This document shows positions 7,436 through 15,702 of a stretch of DNA of 64,000 nt, piece by piece. Within the stretch, counting starts at the first letter, position 1; the number at the start of each line of letters is the position of its first letter. This stretch comes from JBCAXA01 sp038534295 (GTDB lineage: Bacteria; Pseudomonadota; Gammaproteobacteria; Steroidobacterales; Woeseiaceae): assembly GCA_038534295.1 (NCBI GenBank), contig JBCAXA010000001.1, positions 372,001 through 436,000 of the forward strand. Direction: 5' to 3'. The notes under the pieces are model-generated. The model did no database searches. It was not told the origin of the DNA and worked only from the letters and a program-made list of their open reading frames with translations. The translations under genes were made by a program, and so were the position numbers.

Positions 7436-9121
7436 CTAGTCGCCGAGCGCGGCGAGCGCTTCTTTCTCCGCTTTGGCCCAGGAGTCGCGCAACGTGACCA
7501 CACGATTGAATACCGCGTGGTCGGCTTGCGTGTCCGGGTCGAGCTTAAAATAGCCGGTGCGCTCAAACTGGTACACGGTATCGGCAGCAGCGCTCGCCAG
7601 TGAGCGCTCGACGCGTGCCTTCGCGACGTGCAACGAATCGGGATTCAGTACCTCGCGGAAGTCGTCGGCCTTGCCCGGTTCGGCGACTCGGAACAAGCGG
7701 TCGTAGAGCCGCACGTCCGCCGTCGCATGATCGTGCGCGGCTACCCAATGAATCGTCCCTTTGACCTTACGGCCGGCGTTCTCGCTGCCGCTGCGGGTCG
7801 ACTCGTCGTAGCTGCAGATCAACTCAATAACGCGACCCGTGTCGTCTTTGACGACCTCGTCGCAGCGAATGATGTACGCGTAGCGCAAGCGGACTTCGCC
7901 GCCTGGCTTGAGGCGAAAAAACTTACGCGGTGCCTCTTCCATGAAGTCGTCGCGTTCAATGTATAGCTCGCGGCCAAACACCAGCTCGCGCTCGCCGAGC
8001 TCGGGGCGCGCCGGATGATTCTGCGCCGTTACCGTCTCGGTACGATCCGCCGGATAGTTGGCGAGCGTTATCTTCAGGGGGTCGAGGACGCCCATCACGC
8101 GCGGCGCCGTGGCGTCGAGCTCTGCGCGAATACAGGTTTCGAGCAACCCCTGCTCGATCAGATTTTCTTTCTTGGTGATGCCGACTCGCGCGACGAAATC
8201 GCGAATTGCAGCCGCCGGCACACCCCGGCGACGCAGCCCAGCGAGTGTCGGCATACGCGGGTCGTCCCAGCCGGCCACGTGCCCTTCTTCGACGAGCTCG
8301 ACGAGCTTGCGTTTACTGGTCAGAAAGTACGCAACATTGAGGCGCGAGAACTCGATCTGCTGCGGCTGGTGCTCGGTCGCTACATTCGCAAGCAGCCACT
8401 CGTACAGGGGCCGGTGATCTTCAAATTCGAGCGTGCACAGGGAATGCGTGATGCCTTCGAACGCGTCCGACAGCGTGTGCGCGAAATCGTACATCGGGTA
8501 AATGGACCAGTCGCTGCCGGTGCGTTGATGTTCGACATGGCGAATTCGGTACAGCGTCGGATCGCGCAAATTTAGGTTTGGCGAAGTCATGTCGATCCGC
8601 GCCCGCAGGACGTGCTCGCCGTCGCCAAATTCGCCGTCGCGCATGCGCCGAAACAGATCCAGGTTTTCGGCAACGCTACGATCACGATACGGGCTGTCAC
8701 GGCCTGGCTCGGTCAGCGTGCCGCGGTACGCGCGCATCTCATCGGCGCTCAGGCTGTCGACATACGCCTTGCCGGCCTCGATCAGCGACACCGCGGCGGC
8801 AAACAGCGACTCAAAATAATCCGATGCATGCGTTACGCCGGCATTCCACTCGTAGCCGAGCCAGTGCACGTCGCGCTCGATGGCGCTGACGTATTCTTCG
8901 GACTCGCGGCCGGGATTGGTGTCGTCATAACGCAAATAGGTGCGACCGTCGAAGTCAGCGGCAATACCGAAATTGATGCAAATCGACTTTGCGTGGCCGA
9001 TGTGCAAATAGCCATTCGGTTCCGGCGGAAAGCGCGTAACCACTTGGCCGTCATAACGCCCGTTGGCGTTATCGGCATCGATACGCTGACGAATAAAATC
9101 GCGGGAAGGACTTTCAGTCAT
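7436..9121 (-). CDS. glnS: glutaminyl-tRNA synthetase
   Basis: Charges tRNA-Gln with glutamine in the cytoplasm. The 561-residue protein is of normal length for bacterial GlnRS. The class I signature is complete: PPEPNGYLHIGHAKS (HIGH at residues 40-43) and the KMSKS equivalent in LTSKRKLVEL near residue 268; the downstream beta-barrel anticodon-binding domains follow (LVFGRELYIERDDFMEE, RKVKGTIHWV). Its presence means glutaminyl-tRNA is made directly, as in gamma- and beta-proteobacteria. The Zur-type regulator gene lies 42 bases upstream on the same strand. Confidence 0.97.
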   Translation of the reverse strand: MTESPSRDFIRQRIDADNANGRYDGQVVTRFPPEPNGYLHIGHAKSICINFGIAADFDGRTYLRYDDTNPGRESEEYVSAIERDVHWLGYEWNAGVTHASDYFESLFAAAVSLIEAGKAYVDSLSADEMRAYRGTLTEPGRDSPYRDRSVAENLDLFRRMRDGEFGDGEHVLRARIDMTSPNLNLRDPTLYRIRHVEHQRTGSDWSIYPMYDFAHTLSDAFEGITHSLCTLEFEDHRPLYEWLLANVATEHQPQQIEFSRLNVAYFLTSKRKLVELVEEGHVAGWDDPRMPTLAGLRRRGVPAAAIRDFVARVGITKKENLIEQGLLETCIRAELDATAPRVMGVLDPLKITLANYPADRTETVTAQNHPARPELGERELVFGRELYIERDDFMEEAPRKFFRLKPGGEVRLRYAYIIRCDEVVKDDTGRVIELICSYDESTRSGSENAGRKVKGTIHWVAAHDHATADVRLYDRLFRVAEPGKADDFREVLNPDSLHVAKARVERSLASAAADTVYQFERTGYFKLDPDTQADHAVFNRVVTLRDSWAKAEKEALAALGD

Positions 9122-9163
9122 GATGGTTTTTTCAGTCGGGCGCAGAGAAACGAAAGCTAGCGC

Positions 9164-9649
9164 TTAGTCTTTTCGACAGGCCCGGCAGACACCTTGCACT
9201 TCGAGACCGACTGACGTCGCCACAAAACCCAACTGATTGGTGCGATTGCGAATTGACCGTTCAATTGAGCCATCGTCGATTTCCAGCACGCTGCTGCACC
9301 TCGTGCAGATCAGAAATTGCCCGGTATGGGCGTGCCTTGGATCGGTACAGCCGATATACGCATTCAGCGAATCGAGTCGATGCACGAGCCCGGCTTCGAT
9401 CAGAAAATCCAGGGCTCGATAAACGGTCGGCGGCGCGTAGCGCTTGCCGTCGACAGACATTGCTTCGAGGATGTCGTAGGCACCGACCGGGCGGTGAGCG
9501 GCCCACACGAGCTCGAGTACCCGACGGCGCTGCGCAGTGAAATTCTTGCCCTGCTCCAGACAGATCGCCTCGGCGCGTTTAAGCGCGGTATCGACACAAA
9601 CTTGGTGATCGTGTTCGGTGGCCGGAAAGCCTTTTGCAGGAGCACTCAT
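9164..9649 (-). CDS. zur: Fur-family transcriptional repressor, Zur type
   Basis: A 161-residue Fur-superfamily regulator. The N-terminal winged helix is seen in FTAQRRRVLELVWAAHRPVGAYDILE and PTVYRALDFLIEAGLVHRL; the dimer domain has HAHTGQFLICTRCSSVLEI and a terminal CRAC. Two CxxC pairs (CTRC and CRAC) form the structural zinc site typical of Zur. The family senses zinc and represses uptake genes, which fits with the ZrgA-like zinc cluster at 51 kb in this same window, although I see no Zur box there. It is divergent from thrS. Confidence 0.85.
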   Translation of the reverse strand: MSAPAKGFPATEHDHQVCVDTALKRAEAICLEQGKNFTAQRRRVLELVWAAHRPVGAYDILEAMSVDGKRYAPPTVYRALDFLIEAGLVHRLDSLNAYIGCTDPRHAHTGQFLICTRCSSVLEIDDGSIERSIRNRTNQLGFVATSVGLEVQGVCRACRKD

Positions 9650-9769
9650 CGTCGCGGATTATATGCCTTCTGTCATAGGCTTTGGAGTACACTTGGGCAC
9701 TTTGTTCGCGGCCGGACGGCCGCCCGGACGACGCGGTAGTCGAAGCGTCAATCAGTAAGCTCTACGATC

Positions 9770-11707
9770 ATGACAGAAATTCACTTGCCCGATGGCTCTA
9801 GTCGGGCATTCGACGGACCGATCGACGGCCTCACCCTGGCAGCGTCGATCGGCAGCGGACTGGCGAAAGCGGCGGTAGCGGTCCGCGTCAACGGCGAGCT
9901 GCGCGACTTGTCGCGCGAGCTTCCTGACGGCGCAAACGTCGAGATCATTACCCGAGAATCAGACGACGGGCTCGAACTGCTGCGCCATGACGCAGCACAC
10001 GTCCTTGCCGAAGCGGTTAAGGAAGTCTTTCCTGAAACGCAGGTCACGATCGGCCCGGCAATCGACAACGGTTTCTATTACGACTTTGCCCGCGACAAGC
10101 CGTTTACACCCGACGACCTAGAGACGCTCGAAACACGCATGCGCGAGATCGTCGATCGCGACGAAACGATCGTTCGCGAAGTCTGGCAGCGCGACGATGC
10201 GATTCGCTTCTTTCGCGAGCAGGGCGAAGCGTACAAAGCCGAGATTATCGAAGACTTACCGGCCGATGAGACCATCACGCTGTATCGGCAGGGTGATTTC
10301 ATCGATCTGTGTCTAGGGCCACACCTGCCATCGACCGGTAAGCTCGGCAAAGCGTTTCGGTTGACACGCATTTCCGGCGCGTATTGGCGCGGCGACTCGC
10401 GCAATGAAATGCTGCAGCGGATCTACGGGACGGCGTGGGCGAACGATAAACAGCTGAAAGCGTATCTGCGCCAGGTCGAGGAAGCGGAGAAACGCGATCA
10501 CCGTCGCCTCGGTAAACAGATGGGCCTGTTTCACTTCCAGGAGGAAGCGCCCGGCGCGATCTTCTGGCACCCGAAAGGCTGGACGCTGTTTCAGACGCTC
10601 ATCGATTACATGCGCGTACGTCAGACCGAAGCCGGTTACCGCGAGATTCACACGCCGATCGTGATAGATCGCTCGCTGTGGGAGCGCTCGGGCCACTGGG
10701 AGACCTTTGGCGAGCACATGTACACGACGGAGACTGAAGACGGTCGCGTCTTCGCGCTAAAGCCGATGAACTGTCCCGGCCACGTGCAGGTATTCAAACA
10801 GGGCATCACCAGCTATCGCGAGCTGCCGCTGCGCTTAGCGGAGTTTGGCACCGTGCACCGCTACGAGCCGTCAGGCGCGCTGCACGGTATGTTACGCGTA
10901 CGCGCGTTTACGCAGGATGACGCACACGTTTTTTGCACGGAGGAGCAAATCCGCGACGAATCAATTGCCATATGCGAATTGATCCTGTCGATTTATCGCG
11001 ACTTCGGTTTTGATGACGTGCGCATTAAATTCGCCGATCGGCCCGAGGTGCGCGTCGGTGCGGACGCCGTGTGGGACCGTGCCGAAGCCGCACTGCAAGA
11101 TGCCATCGAGTCGACCGGCATTCCGTATACGCACAACCCCGGCGAAGGCGCGTTTTATGGACCGAAGCTCGAATTCGTGTTGCGCGACGCCATTGGCCGA
11201 GACTGGCAATGCGGCACGCTGCAGGTCGACTTCAACATGCCGAACAAACTCGGTGCGAGCTACATCGGCGAAGATGGCAATCGGCACACGCCGGTCATGC
11301 TGCATCGTGCAATGTTCGGCTCGCTGGAACGCTTTACCGGCATCTTGATTGAACATTATGCCGGCAACTTCCCGCTGTGGCTGGCGCCGCTGCAGATTGT
11401 CGTCGCGACGATCACGCAAGCGGCCGACGCCTACGCCTGCGAGGTGGCGGAGCGTTTTCGCAGCGCCGGGTTCAACGTCGAGACCGATCTGCGCAACGAG
11501 AAAATCGCCTATAAGGTCCGTGAGCACAGCCTGCAGAAGGTGCCGGTCATCCTGGCGGTCGGTGAACGCGAGATCGCGGCACGGCAGGTTGCGGTACGCC
11601 GACTCGGCCAAAAGCACCAGAAGGTCATGGCGCTCGACGAGGCGCTCGCTGGACTCAGCGCCGAGGTCTCGAACCGCAGCGTTCGAGAGGCCGCCGACGC
11701 CGCCTGA
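9770..11707 (+). CDS. thrS: threonyl-tRNA synthetase
   Basis: A class II synthetase of 645 residues, the full bacterial architecture: N-terminal TGS domain (MTEIHLPDGSSRAFDGP onward), second N2 editing domain with HDAAHVLAEAVKEVFPE (HxxxH, residues about 70-74), catalytic core, and C-terminal anticodon-binding domain. The catalytic zinc ligands are visible as MNCPGH, DDAHVFC and MLHRAMFGS. The usual downstream partner infC is not here; the next gene is the receiver-TonB fusion. Start at the ATG at 9770; the divergent zur gene is 120 bases away. Confidence 0.97.
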   Translation: MTEIHLPDGSSRAFDGPIDGLTLAASIGSGLAKAAVAVRVNGELRDLSRELPDGANVEIITRESDDGLELLRHDAAHVLAEAVKEVFPETQVTIGPAIDNGFYYDFARDKPFTPDDLETLETRMREIVDRDETIVREVWQRDDAIRFFREQGEAYKAEIIEDLPADETITLYRQGDFIDLCLGPHLPSTGKLGKAFRLTRISGAYWRGDSRNEMLQRIYGTAWANDKQLKAYLRQVEEAEKRDHRRLGKQMGLFHFQEEAPGAIFWHPKGWTLFQTLIDYMRVRQTEAGYREIHTPIVIDRSLWERSGHWETFGEHMYTTETEDGRVFALKPMNCPGHVQVFKQGITSYRELPLRLAEFGTVHRYEPSGALHGMLRVRAFTQDDAHVFCTEEQIRDESIAICELILSIYRDFGFDDVRIKFADRPEVRVGADAVWDRAEAALQDAIESTGIPYTHNPGEGAFYGPKLEFVLRDAIGRDWQCGTLQVDFNMPNKLGASYIGEDGNRHTPVMLHRAMFGSLERFTGILIEHYAGNFPLWLAPLQIVVATITQAADAYACEVAERFRSAGFNVETDLRNEKIAYKVREHSLQKVPVILAVGEREIAARQVAVRRLGQKHQKVMALDEALAGLSAEVSNRSVREAADAA

Positions 11708-11755
11708 GGCGGCTGGTCGCGGCTGTCGCCAAAACGTGACAGCGGTCTCAATGCA

Positions 11756-11775
11756 ACTGTGATATACGTCACAGT
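11756..11775. promoter_or_regulatory. CRP-type palindrome upstream of the receiver-TonB gene
   Basis: ACTGTGATATACGTCACAGT: a seven-base perfect inverted repeat with a six-base spacer, containing TGTGA-N6-TCACA exactly as in the CRP consensus. It lies 49 bases after the thrS stop and about 113 bases before the next start codon, a sensible location for a CRP/Clp-type activator site. Whether the organism's CRP-family protein uses this site is inference. Confidence 0.6.
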
Positions 11776-11789
11776 ATAGAGGCGCTGAC

Positions 11790-11811
11790 CCCCGGCTTTC
11801 TGACGGGGTTT
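11790..11811 (+). terminator. possible weak terminator after thrS
   Basis: CCCCG at 11790-11794 pairs with CGGGG at 11804-11808 across a nine-base loop and is followed by only three T residues. The stem is short and the T-run poor. It could end the thrS transcript or be part of the leader of the following gene. Confidence 0.25.
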
Positions 11812-11888
11812 CGACGCTTCACTAATAATGCGTCACAAAGGGGGCGGCTGACCGTGCCAACCCTCACCTACCGCGAGCAAGCTTCGAA

Positions 11889-14429
11889 ATGGCCGTCGAG
11901 CGCTTCAAGACGCAAGTATTGATCCTGCATCCGCACGAGGCGGTGCTGAACGCGTGCCGAACCGTCTTCGGCGACGAGGAATACACGCTGCACCTCGCAA
12001 CATCCGGGCGCGAAGCGCTCGCGATGCTCGGCGAAACCCCGATCGATTATTTTGTCACGGCAGAAGAGCTACCGGGCATGACCGGCAGCGAGGCGCTGAA
12101 GGAGGCGCGTCGCCGCTCACCGGAGACACGCGGCATACTCATCGCAGCGCGCGACACGAGCGCGGATGAAATCGCCTCACTTGCCAACTCGCAGGATTTC
12201 GAAGCGGTGTTGCGGAGCAGCGCGTCGCCCCGTGAGCTCTACAACCTCGTCGCAGACGCCGCTAAACGGCGCCGTCTGGGTGAGCTGGGGGAATCGGCCA
12301 ACGACGCCGACCATGTCGTCGATACGTCAGCCTCGGCCATCAATCTGCCGTCGCTGGCCGAGAACGGCGACGAGAAGCCGCTGTTTGTCGTTGACGACGA
12401 TGCCGATATCACGGGCGGCAGCGCAGCACTCGGCACCAACGTTGGTACGGCCGACGCAACGCCGCGTGCCGGCACCGTCGAGATTCTGGTGCTGACCAAC
12501 GATGAGGCATTTTTTCACGCCATCGGTCAGGCAGCGCGCGGCCTGCATTCCACGCAGCGCTGCCCGACGCTCCAGGAAGCCGCTGACATCATTGGGCTGG
12601 GCCGGGTTGGTGTTTTGGTGACCGATGCCGCTGTTGCGCCGAGCGAGGTGCAGAGCATCACCGCGCGGCTACGGCAGATTCAGCCGGGTCTGGTAACCAT
12701 TGTTGCCGGTCGCCGCGACGACGGCGATCAGCTCATGGGCTTGATCACCGAAGGCATCGTGTATCGCTTTCTGCTAAAGCCGGTATCGCCCGGTCGAGCC
12801 CGTCTCGCCATCGAGGCATCGGTTAAGAAAGCCATTGAGTACCGTGACAATCCGCCGCCGCCACCGCAGGCACCACCAGCGCGGCTCAGCGGTACATCGA
12901 CGATTGCCGCGGCGCGTTCGTCGATCATCGAAAACCTGCTCGGCGACGACGACGACGAAGGCGGCGGCTTCGGTCGCTATTTGATCGTCGGCATCGCGCT
13001 GACGCTGGTACTAGCCGTTGGCGGATACTTCTTGTTCGGCGATGGTGGCGACACCGTTGAAGCTGCCGCTGAGACCGTCGTAACCGACACCCCCGCGAGC
13101 GAGCCTGCAACGGACGACATACCGTCACCGCCGCCAGAAGCAGCGCCGGTCGCCACCGAACAACCGGCCGCACCCGCGCCCGGGCCAGCGGTGGAACCTG
13201 CCCCGCAACCCACCGATGAGGTCTTTGAACTCCGTCGGGCCGCGTTCCGAGCGTTGGCAGAGGGTCGGGTCGCCGCTCCGGACGACGACAACGCGCTGTC
13301 GCTGTATGCCACTGCGATGCGTCTCGACCCGTACGCCGAAGGACTGCGCGAAGAGTTCGACACGGCGGTTGCCGAAGCGCTGAGCGTGACTGAATCGGCG
13401 ATAACACGCGGCGCACTGAATGAGGCCGCCGCGACCCTTGCGCGTATCCGTGAAGTGCAGCCATACCAGGCACGGCTGCCGTTTCTCGAATCGCAGCTGC
13501 GCAAAGAACGTATCAGACGACTCATTGCACAGGCGCGCGACAGCGCGGCAAACGGCGACACCGAAACGGCGCTCGGCATTCTTGACCGTGCGACTTCGCT
13601 GTCAACGGTCGAGGATCCTTCAATCGCCGCGGCGCGCGACGAAATACTGGCCGGCGACGATTCGCGTGAACTGCAGCAGCTGTTGACACTGGCAAGTCAA
13701 CGCATGACGGAAGGCGCATTGACATCACCGGCGCGTGACAATGCCGCTTTTTACTACCGGGCGGTGCTTGCCCGCGACGCCGGCAACGCGATTGCACGGC
13801 AGGGCTTAGAGCTTATCGGTGCATCGATGCTGACCGATGCGAATCGCGCCCTGCAGGCCGGTCAGCTCGATCGTGCGGGTTCGCTCGCCGATGCGGCTCT
13901 CACCAACGGCGCCCCTCGCTCTGGCGTCGACCAACTGCGCGGCCAAATTGCTGCGGAACGTGAACGACTCGAACAGATTGCCGAGAGCGAGGCCGCGGCC
14001 GAACGCGCCCGCGTCGCCGCAGAAGAGGCGGCCGCACGGTTGCCGACCGAGGAATTCGAAACGCCGCTGGCGAGAGACGCCGAACCATCGGCGAGTAACG
14101 ACGCAATACCGGTGCCGGCCGGCAGTACCCCCGTGTCGGTGCCGCAGCCGGCGCAATTGCCGGACCTGATCCGCACCAAATACGTCGCGCCGACTTTCCC
14201 GCGCGGTGCCGCGCGCCGCAATTTGAGCGGCTGGGCACATCTCGAGTTTACGATCACCCCGGACGGCAAGGTTACGGATGTTGTCGTGCGGGACTCGCAG
14301 CCCGGCACGACGTTCGTGAGTGCCGCGCGGCGTGCCCTGCAGCAATGGGAGTACGAGCCCACCATCGTCGACGGCATTGCTGTCGAACGCAAAGCCGACG
14401 TACGCATCAACTTTTCGCTGACCAACTGA
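11889..14429 (+). CDS. receiver-receiver-membrane-TPR-TonB fusion protein
   Basis: An 846-residue protein with an unusual order of parts. Residues about 7-125 form a degenerate receiver: the acidic pair is replaced (LILHPHEAV) and the phospho-acceptor position reads VTAEELPGMTG, with alanine for aspartate. Residues about 196-320 are a second receiver that keeps an aspartate (VLVTDAAVAP) and the lysine (FLLKPVS). A Pro-rich linker leads to one membrane helix (about 364-384, LIVGIALTLVLAVGGYFLFG), then a Pro/Ala-rich periplasmic stretch, alpha-helical TPR-like repeats, and from about residue 755 a TonB C-terminal domain (APTFPRGAARRNLSGWAHLE, QQWEYEP). Predicted topology is receivers in the cytoplasm, TonB in the periplasm. 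No ExbB/ExbD is nearby. Confidence 0.8.
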   Translation: MAVERFKTQVLILHPHEAVLNACRTVFGDEEYTLHLATSGREALAMLGETPIDYFVTAEELPGMTGSEALKEARRRSPETRGILIAARDTSADEIASLANSQDFEAVLRSSASPRELYNLVADAAKRRRLGELGESANDADHVVDTSASAINLPSLAENGDEKPLFVVDDDADITGGSAALGTNVGTADATPRAGTVEILVLTNDEAFFHAIGQAARGLHSTQRCPTLQEAADIIGLGRVGVLVTDAAVAPSEVQSITARLRQIQPGLVTIVAGRRDDGDQLMGLITEGIVYRFLLKPVSPGRARLAIEASVKKAIEYRDNPPPPPQAPPARLSGTSTIAAARSSIIENLLGDDDDEGGGFGRYLIVGIALTLVLAVGGYFLFGDGGDTVEAAAETVVTDTPASEPATDDIPSPPPEAAPVATEQPAAPAPGPAVEPAPQPTDEVFELRRAAFRALAEGRVAAPDDDNALSLYATAMRLDPYAEGLREEFDTAVAEALSVTESAITRGALNEAAATLARIREVQPYQARLPFLESQLRKERIRRLIAQARDSAANGDTETALGILDRATSLSTVEDPSIAAARDEILAGDDSRELQQLLTLASQRMTEGALTSPARDNAAFYYRAVLARDAGNAIARQGLELIGASMLTDANRALQAGQLDRAGSLADAALTNGAPRSGVDQLRGQIAAERERLEQIAESEAAAERARVAAEEAAARLPTEEFETPLARDAEPSASNDAIPVPAGSTPVSVPQPAQLPDLIRTKYVAPTFPRGAARRNLSGWAHLEFTITPDGKVTDVVVRDSQPGTTFVSAARRALQQWEYEPTIVDGIAVERKADVRINFSLTN

Positions 14430-14550
14430 GTCGGCATAAGCACATAGCCAATCGGTCGATCTCGAGCGGTTTTTTCGCCGCTGCTTGTCGCAATATATGC
14501 GCCTAATGGCGACGCCGATGTTGCCCCACCGTATCGAGAGGCTATCCGCT

Positions 14551-14901
14551 ATGAATGCTGCCGCAGAACAAATCCGTCCTCGCGTCTTGACGCTCGACGC
14601 CGCGCAGTTTGAGCAACTGCTGACGTCATCCGACGCACCCTTGCTCGTCGACTTCTGGGCTGAGTGGTGCGGCCCGTGCCGCGCCGTAGCGCCGGTGATC
14701 GAGTCGCTGGCCGACGATTACCGCGACCGCGTTGTCGTGGCCAAAATCGACGTAGACGCCAACCCGGAGCTGGCCCGTCGCTTTGGCGTACGCTCGATAC
14801 CCACCGTCATGGCGTTCGCGAACGGCGAAGCTGCCGCAACGATCGTCGGTGCGCGTGGCCGCAACGCCTATGCGGCAGTGATCGAACAACTACTCGCTTG
14901 A
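14551..14901 (+). CDS. trxA: thioredoxin
   Basis: A 116-residue thioredoxin, the usual length, that reduces protein disulfides using electrons from thioredoxin reductase (trxB is at 29.5 kb). The active site is FWAEWCGPCRAVAPVIE, and the cis-proline loop RSIPTVMAF is present. The frame can be extended upstream to 14485, but the ATG at 14551 is chosen because GAGAGG stands nine bases before it and the shorter form matches the family. It is followed 35 bases later by a thioesterase gene on the same strand. Confidence 0.93.
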   Translation: MNAAAEQIRPRVLTLDAAQFEQLLTSSDAPLLVDFWAEWCGPCRAVAPVIESLADDYRDRVVVAKIDVDANPELARRFGVRSIPTVMAFANGEAAATIVGARGRNAYAAVIEQLLA

Positions 14902-14936
14902 TCGCGCGGTAGCCTCTGCTACAGTGCTGCCGCTTG

Positions 14937-15377
14937 ATGAGCACGGCGGCACCGATGGCTACCGAAGACAACATTCTCGCGATGATCAATGCTTCGCGAC
15001 CGCCGGTCGTTCAGACCTTGAACGGCCGTGCGGTTGCCTATGACGTTGAGCAACGTGTTCTCGAGCTCGCCTTCGACGTAGCGGCGCCGTACGCTAACAA
15101 TGCCGACGCGGTGCAGGGTGGCATCGTTGCGACCATGCTAGATGCCGCGATGGGAATCGGTATTGCGGCGGGTCTCGGCAGCATGCAGAACGTCCCGACG
15201 CTGGACCTCGCGGTCAGTTTTCTGCGGCCGACGCCGTTAGGGCCGCTGCTGTGCCGGGGCCAGGTGATCCGCGCCGGACGCCGGGTTGCATTTTGCGAGA
15301 GTGAATTGCTGAGCGCGGACGGCAAGATTACCGCACGCGGCCGTGCAACGTCCCTGCTGCCCACCAACGATAGCTAG
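14937..15377 (+). CDS. PaaI-type hotdog thioesterase
   Basis: A 146-residue hotdog-fold protein, probably hydrolysing acyl- or aroyl-CoA thioesters in the cytoplasm. The family signature is VQGGIVATMLDAAMGIGIAAG (shortened here to 20 or fewer when quoted: GGIVATMLDAAMG), with the catalytic aspartate in the LDAAMG helix and PTLDLAVSFLRPT as the following strand. Start is the ATG at 14937, with an in-frame alternative at 14955 (MATEDN); neither has a strong ribosome binding site. Its end overlaps the convergent SCP2 gene by four bases. Confidence 0.85.
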   Translation: MSTAAPMATEDNILAMINASRPPVVQTLNGRAVAYDVEQRVLELAFDVAAPYANNADAVQGGIVATMLDAAMGIGIAAGLGSMQNVPTLDLAVSFLRPTPLGPLLCRGQVIRAGRRVAFCESELLSADGKITARGRATSLLPTNDS

Positions 15378-15667
15378 AAGAATTGCGCAACCTGCATCGC
15401 GCGCGACAGATCGCCCTCGACTTTCAACTTGCCGGACATGTACGCCATCATCGGCTGCAGCTCGCCAGTCATCATGCTGCCGAAGTCTTCGGGCGTTACA
15501 ATGAACACGGCTTCGGCGGACTTCTTCTCGTTGCTGATCTGCATCGGCGTGCTATCACCGGCAACGTGAATGACGCCGGTTCCGCCTAGATCGAACAACA
15601 CATCGAATCCAAGCGCCTGTTTGTCAGCGACGATGCCGCGTACTTTTTCCGTCAGTGTTTCGAGCAT
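15374..15667 (-). CDS. SCP2 sterol-binding-domain protein
   Basis: A 97-residue single-domain SCP2 (sterol carrier protein 2) fold, a small lipid- or acyl-CoA-binding module. The family hallmark is the strand-turn-helix FIVTPEDFGSMMTGELQPMMAYMSGKLKVEGDL, seen around residues 50-83 (key parts: MMTGE, PMMAYMSGKLKVEG). The start is set at the ATG at 15667 because GGGGAG precedes it by two to eight bases; six extra residues upstream are possible. It is the last gene of the minus-strand series that includes the MFS transporter and typA. Confidence 0.85.
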   Translation of the reverse strand: MLETLTEKVRGIVADKQALGFDVLFDLGGTGVIHVAGDSTPMQISNEKKSAEAVFIVTPEDFGSMMTGELQPMMAYMSGKLKVEGDLSRAMQVAQFF

Positions 15668-15702
15668 GGCTCCCCGCCTCTGCAAAATTCGGCGCTAGCT
15701 TA

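Noticed and set aside
14465..14482. Hairpin AGCGG-N8-CCGCT after the fusion gene as terminator
   Set aside because: The T-run lies in the loop and not after the stem, so it is not an intrinsic terminator; kept only as a note.
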